Source: Rhodospirillales bacterium
GTDB taxonomy: Bacteria > Pseudomonadota > Alphaproteobacteria > Rhodospirillales > Rhodospirillaceae
Length of the DNA stretch: 64,000 nucleotides
NCBI GenBank assembly: GCA_028278135.1
Contig: JANQEW010000014.1
Location: 1 to 64,000 of the forward strand
Direction: 5' to 3'
Each line of letters begins with the position of its first letter. The first letter of the stretch is position 1. Of the stretch, positions 58,860 to 64,000 are shown piece after piece. The position numbers and the translations under genes were made by a program. The notes under the pieces were generated by a model that saw only the letters and a program-made list of their open reading frames with translations, was not told the origin of the DNA and made no database searches.

Positions 58860-60371
58860 ATGAAGATCTGTCCTGAAGTTGCAGATTTCGTTGCAGTCTA
58901 TGAAACTGGCAGGCCGCAGGTCGTCTGGACGACTCTTGTAACTGACCTGGAAACACCGGTTTCCGCCTTCCTCAAGCTCGCTCATGGTCAGGCAAATAGT
59001 TTTCTTTTAGAGTCTGTCGAAGGCGGAGCGATCCGTGGCCGTTATTCTTTCATTGGCCTGAGGCCGGATGTCGTGTGGCGCTGTTCCGGTAACCAAGCGG
59101 AAATAAACAGAAGCGCTTGCACAGATGTTACGGCCTTCATGAAGGACACCCGTCCTATACTGGAGTCTCTGCGCGCTTTGATGGCAGAATCGCACATCGA
59201 ACTGCCTAGATCACTGCCACCGATGGCTGCCGGCCTTTTCGGTTACATGGGCTATGACATGGTGCGCCTGATGGAAACACTCCCGGACACTAATCCAGAT
59301 ACTCTTGACATTCCCGGTGGCCTGTTCTTGCGACCAACTATTATGGCTATTTTTGACAACATAGAGGACAAGATAACAGTCGTCACACCTGTCTGGCCGA
59401 TTTCAAATCGCATGGCCGCTGCAGCAGCCTATGCGCATGCTTGCGAGCGTCTGGGGGACGTGCTCAGCCATTTCCGTCGTGTGCTCTTGCCCATTCAACA
59501 TGATCAGAGTGCCACGGCAGAATCCTCACCTGCTATGCCTGTTGCTAATATGAGTCGTGAAAAATTTTATTCTATGGTAGCAAAAGCAAAAGATTATATA
59601 TTTTCTGGTGATATTTTTCAAGTTGTTATCTCTCAGAGATTACGTGTTCCTTTTTCTTTACCACCTTTCGCTTTATATCGGGCCTTACGTCGCCTTAACC
59701 CCTCACCATTTCTATTCTTCCTCAATTTCTGTGGTTATGCACTGGTGGGGTCGAGTCCGGAAATCCTGGTGCGTGTCCGCGATGGGGTTGTAACTATCCG
59801 GCCTATCGCTGGCACAAGACCACGCGGCGAAACAACTGCTGCAGACGTGGCTCTGGCGCTTGAACTGCTCGCCGACCCAAAGGAACGCGCCGAGCATCTG
59901 ATGTTACTTGATCTTGGACGTAACGATGTCGGGCGTGTGGCCCAGGTTGGTTCTGTCCGCGTCACGGAAAAGATGGTCATCGAACGGTATTCTCACGTGA
60001 TGCACATCGTTTCCAATGTAGAAGGACTTCTCGTGCCAGAAGAGGATGCTATGGGTGCTCTGATAGCCGGCTTTCCCGCTGGAACTGTCTCAGGAGCTCC
60101 TAAGGTACGGGCAATGGAAATCATTGAGGAATTGGAGCCAGAACGACGCAGTTTCTATGCTGGAGCCATCGGGTACCTTTCTGCTAATGGTAATATGGAT
60201 ACCTGTATCACTCTGCGTACGGCATTGCTCAAAGACGGCATGATGATTATACAGGCAGGCGGTGGAGTGGTGGCTGATAGCGATCCAGAAGCTGAGTACC
60301 AGGAATCCCTCAACAAAGCGCGTGCCCTCCTCCGGGCAGCTGAGGAAGCGGGACACTTCGCGGCAAATTGA
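58860..60371 (+). CDS. trpE: Anthranilate synthase component I
   Basis: Makes anthranilate from chorismate with the glutaminase TrpG. Blocks: LLESVEGGAIRGRYSFIGL (tryptophan site region), FGYMGYDMVRLMETLP, SGDIFQVVISQRLRVPF, RPIAGTRPRGET, LLDLGRNDVGRVAQVGSVRV, GTVSGAPKVRAMEIIEELEP and IQAGGGVVADSDPEAEY. ATG at 58860, GGAGG 12 bp upstream, 503 residues. No leader peptide is apparent. trpG and trpD are missing downstream: the next gene is hflX on the opposite strand. Confidence 0.96.
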   Translation: MKICPEVADFVAVYETGRPQVVWTTLVTDLETPVSAFLKLAHGQANSFLLESVEGGAIRGRYSFIGLRPDVVWRCSGNQAEINRSACTDVTAFMKDTRPILESLRALMAESHIELPRSLPPMAAGLFGYMGYDMVRLMETLPDTNPDTLDIPGGLFLRPTIMAIFDNIEDKITVVTPVWPISNRMAAAAAYAHACERLGDVLSHFRRVLLPIQHDQSATAESSPAMPVANMSREKFYSMVAKAKDYIFSGDIFQVVISQRLRVPFSLPPFALYRALRRLNPSPFLFFLNFCGYALVGSSPEILVRVRDGVVTIRPIAGTRPRGETTAADVALALELLADPKERAEHLMLLDLGRNDVGRVAQVGSVRVTEKMVIERYSHVMHIVSNVEGLLVPEEDAMGALIAGFPAGTVSGAPKVRAMEIIEELEPERRSFYAGAIGYLSANGNMDTCITLRTALLKDGMMIIQAGGGVVADSDPEAEYQESLNKARALLRAAEEAGHFAAN

Positions 60372-60443
60372 CGGAAGACGGAAGACGAACGGGGGCCTAT
60401 AGCATAGCGGTGCGTGATGCTGACCGCCTGTCGGCAGGATAGG

Positions 60444-61745
60444 TCATGAGAGGCGGGCATACAAGCGGGCGCGGTTGGGTGCGGATAAGCGTACCTGCAC
60501 ATGAGTATGGCTTTCGTCCGTATGACACGCTAACACTTCCCCCCAGCGATACAGCCAGGAAAGGGTGGCGCCATCTGCCAGAGGCACGGCTACCTCCTCG
60601 ACGGAGAGTGTGCACGAGAGGCGGTGATCAAGCGCGGCCAGCAAAGAATTGAGCCCTTCGCCTGTGACGGCTGAGAAAGGTAGCAGAGTCGCGTTACGAC
60701 TGGCCGTATTGAGTAGTTTCTCCCGCGCTTCCTGTGCTAGCAAGTCAATCTTGTTACAGAGCTGAACGATGTTCCTGTCCACAATACTCTCGAGCCCAAT
60801 CATGCGCAGAATAGCTTCAACGTCATCTCGCTGGGCGTCACTATCAGGAGGGTGGATGTCTCTCACGTGGACCACTATGTCTGCTGATGTAACCTCTTCC
60901 AAGGTGGCACGAAATGCAGCTACTAGTTCGAGAGGCAAATCAGAAATAAATCCTACTGTATCTGACAGGATGACTTTCCGTCCTGATGGTAGGCGCAAGG
61001 CCCGCATCGTTGGGTCCAGCGTGACGAAAAGCTGGTCTGCCTCCCTGACATTGGCCTGTGTGAGGAGATTAAACAAAGTAGATTTCCCGGCATTAGTATA
61101 TCCTACCAGGGCTACGATCGGGTAAGGTACCCGGCAACGGGCGCGGCGGTGCAGGGCTCTCGTCCGTTTCACGGCGTCAAGCTCGCACTGTAAACGGGCA
61201 ATGCGATCCCCAAGGATGCGACGGTCAACCTCGATCTGTGTTTCCCCAGGACCGCCTAGAAAACCAAAGCCTCCCCTCTGCCTTTCCAGATGTGTCCAGC
61301 TGCGTACGAGTCGGCTGCGTTGATAGGAGAGATGTGCGAGCTCCACTTGTAGCGCCCCTTCCCGAGTGTGGGCACGGGCGCCAAAAATTTCAAGAATGAG
61401 GGCAGTCCTGTCTATAACCTTTGTCTTCCAAAGCCTCTCGAGATTACGTTGTTGAATGGGAGATAAACGACAATCTAAAATAGCAAGAGCTATCTCTCGA
61501 CTCGCAACAACACAGCCAAGATGGACAACGGCTCCTTCCCCAAGATAAGTAGCAGACCGAACGCCGCGTACAGACACCGTTTCAACCGCCACAACGTCAA
61601 GAGTAATAGCCCGTGCTAGTCCCACGGTCTCCGTCAGGCGCGCTTGCGGTGGGCGTCCAACAGTCGTCTGACCCGTTGCTTTCTTCAGATACGGGCAGAC
61701 CACAAGAGTCCGGCAATGTGTCGTCGAGCGCCTCACATGGCTCAC
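60444..61745 (-). CDS. hflX: GTPase HflX
   Basis: Ribosome-associated GTPase that splits stalled ribosomes under stress. The N-terminal domain contains RLTETVGLARAI and the GFGFLGGPGETQIEVDRR hallmark; G1 is GYTNAGKSTLFN, G3 SDTVGFISDLP, G4 NKIDL. 433 residues. The start is a GTG at 61745 inside two small duplications (ctcacatgg and gggtactgg), with no ribosome site, so it is uncertain. Downstream of hfq by 21 bp, the standard hfq-hflX order. Confidence 0.94.
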   Translation of the reverse strand: MSHVRRSTTHCRTLVVCPYLKKATGQTTVGRPPQARLTETVGLARAITLDVVAVETVSVRGVRSATYLGEGAVVHLGCVVASREIALAILDCRLSPIQQRNLERLWKTKVIDRTALILEIFGARAHTREGALQVELAHLSYQRSRLVRSWTHLERQRGGFGFLGGPGETQIEVDRRILGDRIARLQCELDAVKRTRALHRRARCRVPYPIVALVGYTNAGKSTLFNLLTQANVREADQLFVTLDPTMRALRLPSGRKVILSDTVGFISDLPLELVAAFRATLEEVTSADIVVHVRDIHPPDSDAQRDDVEAILRMIGLESIVDRNIVQLCNKIDLLAQEAREKLLNTASRNATLLPFSAVTGEGLNSLLAALDHRLSCTLSVEEVAVPLADGATLSWLYRWGEVLACHTDESHTHVQVRLSAPNRARLYARLS

Positions 61746-61794
61746 ATGGGTACTGGGGGTACTGGGCTATTCATTGCCCTCTTCATTGCCCTCT
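61732..61794. repeat. Cluster of three tandem duplications across the hfq-hflX junction
   Basis: ctcacatgg twice (61732-61749), gggtactgg twice (61748-61765), and tcattgccctct twice (61771-61794). The last lies inside hfq and encodes the doubled EEGN of its C-terminus. Confidence 0.93.
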
Positions 61795-62030
61795 TCCTGA
61801 GTTGTTTCAAAAATCTGTATTGGTGTACCGGGCATGACAGTCGAGATGGCGTGTTTATAGACAAGTTGTGTGTGACCGTCTCGCTGCAGTAGTAGAGAGA
61901 AATTATCAAACCTAGTTACTACTCCTTGGAGTTTCACGCCATTGATGAGGAACACAGTCACTGGAGTTTTGTTTGTCCTGATGTAGTTGAGGAGCACATC
62001 CTGTACGTTTGGCGATTTTTCGGACGACAT
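61767..62030 (-). CDS. hfq: RNA chaperone Hfq
   Basis: Sm-like hexamer that pairs small RNAs with mRNAs. Sm1 is [29 protein letters not shown] in two parts and Sm2 [13 protein letters not shown]. 87 residues. The C-terminus EEGNEEGNE comes from an in-frame 12-bp duplication. AGAGGA lies before the ATG. Order dat-hfq-hflX with trkA upstream of dat is classic for alphaproteobacteria. Confidence 0.97.
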   Translation of the reverse strand: MSSEKSPNVQDVLLNYIRTNKTPVTVFLINGVKLQGVVTRFDNFSLLLQRDGHTQLVYKHAISTVMPGTPIQIFETTQEEGNEEGNE

Positions 62031-62215
62031 TTGTGTCCTCTTCCCCGTTTCCCTTGGCCGCTATCCAGTTTTCCTTGGCCTCCTTACTGAATAATTGATT
62101 CTTATCAGAATCGCAAGCAGGATGAGAGTCGCCATCGCTTTGCATACAAGCCTCAGCCCACTGAAACAGGCAAGGCTAATATCTGGTGGCGACGGGTGCT
62201 GCGTGCCCTGGCTAT

Positions 62216-63088
62216 TTACCAGCCCATAGCCGCTCCGCTTGTGAGAGAAGAGAGGTAAGCCGTGCGGAGAAGACGAGTCACCGCCCCGGGAATACCATTT
62301 TTGATCTGTCTGCCATTGAGAGTCACAACAGGCAAGATAAATGTCGTCGTGCTAGTCAGGAAAGCTTCGGCAGCATGCTGAGCGTCCTCTAGGGTGAACG
62401 GCCGTTCCAACACTATCAATCCAAGTAATTTTGCTAGACATAGCACACGTTCCCGTGTAATGCCTCCCAGAATAGCGGGAGAAAGTGGCCTGGTGATGAC
62501 ATGACCACTATTGGTGACAATCCAAGCAGTGGATGAGGTGCCTTCTGTGATGGTCCCGTCACTTCCCAGTAACCAGGCCTCGAAGGCACCTCTCTCGCTA
62601 GCAACCTGTCTACTCAGGACATTCGGCAGTAGTGAAATACTCTTGATATCACACCGTTGCCAGCGGAGATCATTCAGAGTGATCACAGAGACACCCTGTT
62701 CGAACAGGGCTGCCGACGCGAGCCGGGAGTGTGAATGGGCCGTCACCACCAATGTCGAACGAACTTCTTTGGGTGGAAACAAAAAATTTCTTTTATAAAT
62801 TCCACGGGATATTTGAATATATATCATTCCATTACGGACATAGTTTCTTTCTACCAAAAGTAATAATACAGTGCGGAGCGTACGTTCTCCCACGGGCCAT
62901 TCTAGGCGTGACTCAGCGAGCGACCGGCCCAGCCGCCGCAAGTGCGGTAAGAGGTCTATAGGTCTACCATCCCATACAGCAATGACTTCGTATACGCCAT
63001 CGGCAAGCTGGTAACCGCGATCCTCAATATGCACTCTTGCGCTGGCAAAGGGAACGTACTGGCCATTCACGTAAGCGATGCGAGACAT
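62216..63088 (-). CDS. dat: D-amino-acid aminotransferase (class IV)
   Basis: PLP enzyme that transaminates D-alanine to make D-glutamate precursors. Start RIAYVNGQYVPFASARVHIEDRGYQLADG, then ERNYVRNGMIYIQISRG; PLP lysine in RCDIKSISLLPNVL; SDGTITEGTSSTAWIV as the cofactor-phosphate region. From the ATG at 63088 it has 290 residues, as expected. GGAGT just upstream lies within the last codons of trkA, whose stop is 4 bp away. Family alternatives are aminodeoxychorismate lyase or a branched-chain enzyme, less likely given context. Confidence 0.9.
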   Translation of the reverse strand: MSRIAYVNGQYVPFASARVHIEDRGYQLADGVYEVIAVWDGRPIDLLPHLRRLGRSLAESRLEWPVGERTLRTVLLLLVERNYVRNGMIYIQISRGIYKRNFLFPPKEVRSTLVVTAHSHSRLASAALFEQGVSVITLNDLRWQRCDIKSISLLPNVLSRQVASERGAFEAWLLGSDGTITEGTSSTAWIVTNSGHVITRPLSPAILGGITRERVLCLAKLLGLIVLERPFTLEDAQHAAEAFLTSTTTFILPVVTLNGRQIKNGIPGAVTRLLRTAYLSSLTSGAAMGW

Positions 63089-63092
63089 GGAT

Positions 63093-64000
63093 TCAGAAGT
63101 ACTCCAGTCGGACGGCAAACATCTTTTCAACTTGTTTGACGGCGTGATGAGCTGCGAAGAGTACAACCCTATCATTCACTTGGATGACACTTGTTCTCCG
63201 CGGCATGATGACCTGGTCATTACGGACAATGGCGCCGACAATCACTCCATGAGGTAATTTGGCTTCCTGGAGCGGGACACCCACTAAGCTTGATGTTTCC
63301 AGAGCTGCAGCCTCGATGAGCTCGCCAAACCCTTCGTGCAGTGAATGAACAGCGTGTATACGCCCTCGCCGGACGTGCTGGAGAATCTTCGACACTGTGA
63401 TACCACGGGGGTTGACGACGACATCGACGCCAAGGGTACCGACAAGCGTATTGTAAGTACTTTTATTAATAAGAGTAATGGCGCGTTCACAACCGTAACG
63501 TTTAGCAAGGAGCGATGAGAGGATGTTTGTCTCGTCGTCGTTGGTAACGGCAACAACGGCTTCTGTCCGGGCCACACCGGCTTCGTCGAGAATTTCTATA
63601 TCGAGGACATCTCCGTTCAGTACCACAGTCCGGCTCAGAGACTTGGCTACGAGCTCAGCTCTGTTTTTATCTATTTCAATTATCTTAACATTACCCTCGT
63701 GAAATTCAGTTTCTAGTTGCTGCGCCAGAAACAAACCAATATTTCCACCACCGAAGATAAGCACTTTCCGCACCTCTTGCTCTTCGTGACCGAAGGCGGC
63801 CATAGCACGGTCAATCTGTGCGGCATCCACGACGAAGTAGACTTCATCTCCTGGCAACATCTGATCGTCAGGTGTTGGGATAACTGCGTGTTCCTGACGG
63901 ACTATGCCGACTATGATAAGAGTAAGGCTAGGAAATAATGCTTTTAACTGTCTTATGGGAGTATTTACCATTGGAGTTTGCTTTGTACAACGTACTCCTA
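63093..64000 (-). CDS. trkA: Trk system potassium uptake protein TrkA, 3' part
   Basis: Cytoplasmic NAD-binding regulator of the TrkH/TrkG potassium channel. The window holds about the last 302 residues: an RCK C-domain (VYFVVDAAQ), the second Rossmann domain with VLIFGGGNIGLFLAQQLE and VVLNGDVLD, AVTNDDETNILSSLLAKR, and the last RCK C-domain. The frame is open to the right edge, so the gene is cut there. In alphaproteobacteria ntrX usually lies next upstream. Confidence 0.94.
   Translation of the reverse strand, partial: GVRCTKQTPMVNTPIRQLKALFPSLTLIIVGIVRQEHAVIPTPDDQMLPGDEVYFVVDAAQIDRAMAAFGHEEQEVRKVLIFGGGNIGLFLAQQLETEFHEGNVKIIEIDKNRAELVAKSLSRTVVLNGDVLDIEILDEAGVARTEAVVAVTNDDETNILSSLLAKRYGCERAITLINKSTYNTLVGTLGVDVVVNPRGITVSKILQHVRRGRIHAVHSLHEGFGELIEAAALETSSLVGVPLQEAKLPHGVIVGAIVRNDQVIMPRRTSVIQVNDRVVLFAAHHAVKQVEKMFAVRLEYF

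Overview
The window reads as a stretch of chromosome from an alphaproteobacterium, probably of the Rhodospirillales, with base composition near 50% GC. The evidence is gene order and family type: trkA / D-amino-acid aminotransferase / hfq / hflX, tRNA-Ala(GGC) next to a FYDLN-acid protein and a CP4-like aroA, cmk-rpsA-ihfB-lapA, a lexA-moeA pair, trpC-moaC, tpiA-secG and pyrG close together, kdsA-eno, an NDUFAF5-type methyltransferase, a MipZ-type ATPase and a Pam18-like J protein are all familiar alphaproteobacterial elements. There are no rRNA genes, prophage, transposases or CRISPR arrays. The gene content (glycogen storage, dense housekeeping, many broken operons) would fit a genome-reduced host-associated member such as Candidatus Riegeria, but that name is only a guess.

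Layout. 0-10 kb: phospholipid synthesis (psd-pssA), phosphoglucomutase, a DUF502 membrane protein, a first moeA, an RluC-type pseudouridine synthase, creA, an inositol-monophosphatase-type enzyme with a ParA ATPase, and a bfr-bfd iron-storage pair (bfd is only 59 codons). 10-20 kb: a GT4 glycogen-synthase-like enzyme, znuBC divergent from znuA, hisI, tRNA-Ala, FYDLN protein, aroA, a cytoplasmic molybdopterin oxidoreductase and mipZ. 20-31 kb: lexA-moeA, guaB, ccmAB-trpC-moaC, meaB-cmk-rpsA-ihfB-lapA. 31-41 kb: hisGD, bactofilin, an AcuI-type reductase, kdsA-eno, nitrilase-grxC, dapA-smpB. 41-47 kb: glgC opposite glgA-glgP. 47-64 kb: mazG, ugd, galU, J protein, methyltransferase, map, pyrG, secG, tpiA, ppiD-trpE, hflX-hfq, dat and the 3' part of trkA.

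Together the genes describe a free-metabolising cell with glucose-1-phosphate/glycogen/UDP-sugar interconversion (pgm, glgC, glgA, glgP, a GT4 enzyme, galU, ugd), KDO and phosphatidylethanolamine for a Gram-negative envelope, histidine, tryptophan, chorismate and lysine routes, molybdenum cofactor synthesis (moaC, two moeA) feeding at least one molybdoenzyme, cytochrome c maturation, zinc and potassium uptake.

The most unusual property is structural. Almost every gap between genes, and several gene ends, carries a short near-perfect tandem duplication (about 7 to 42 bp, two copies, occasionally three). These duplications double start sites (eno, grxC, glgA), rewrite C-termini (hfq, ihfB, mipZ), rebuild a terminator (after glgP), and appear to have frameshifted lapA. 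Secondary points are a LexA whose self-cleavage site reads Thr-Gly instead of Ala-Gly, several ancestral operons that are split, two glycogen-synthase types, and a foldable gene-free segment downstream of map.
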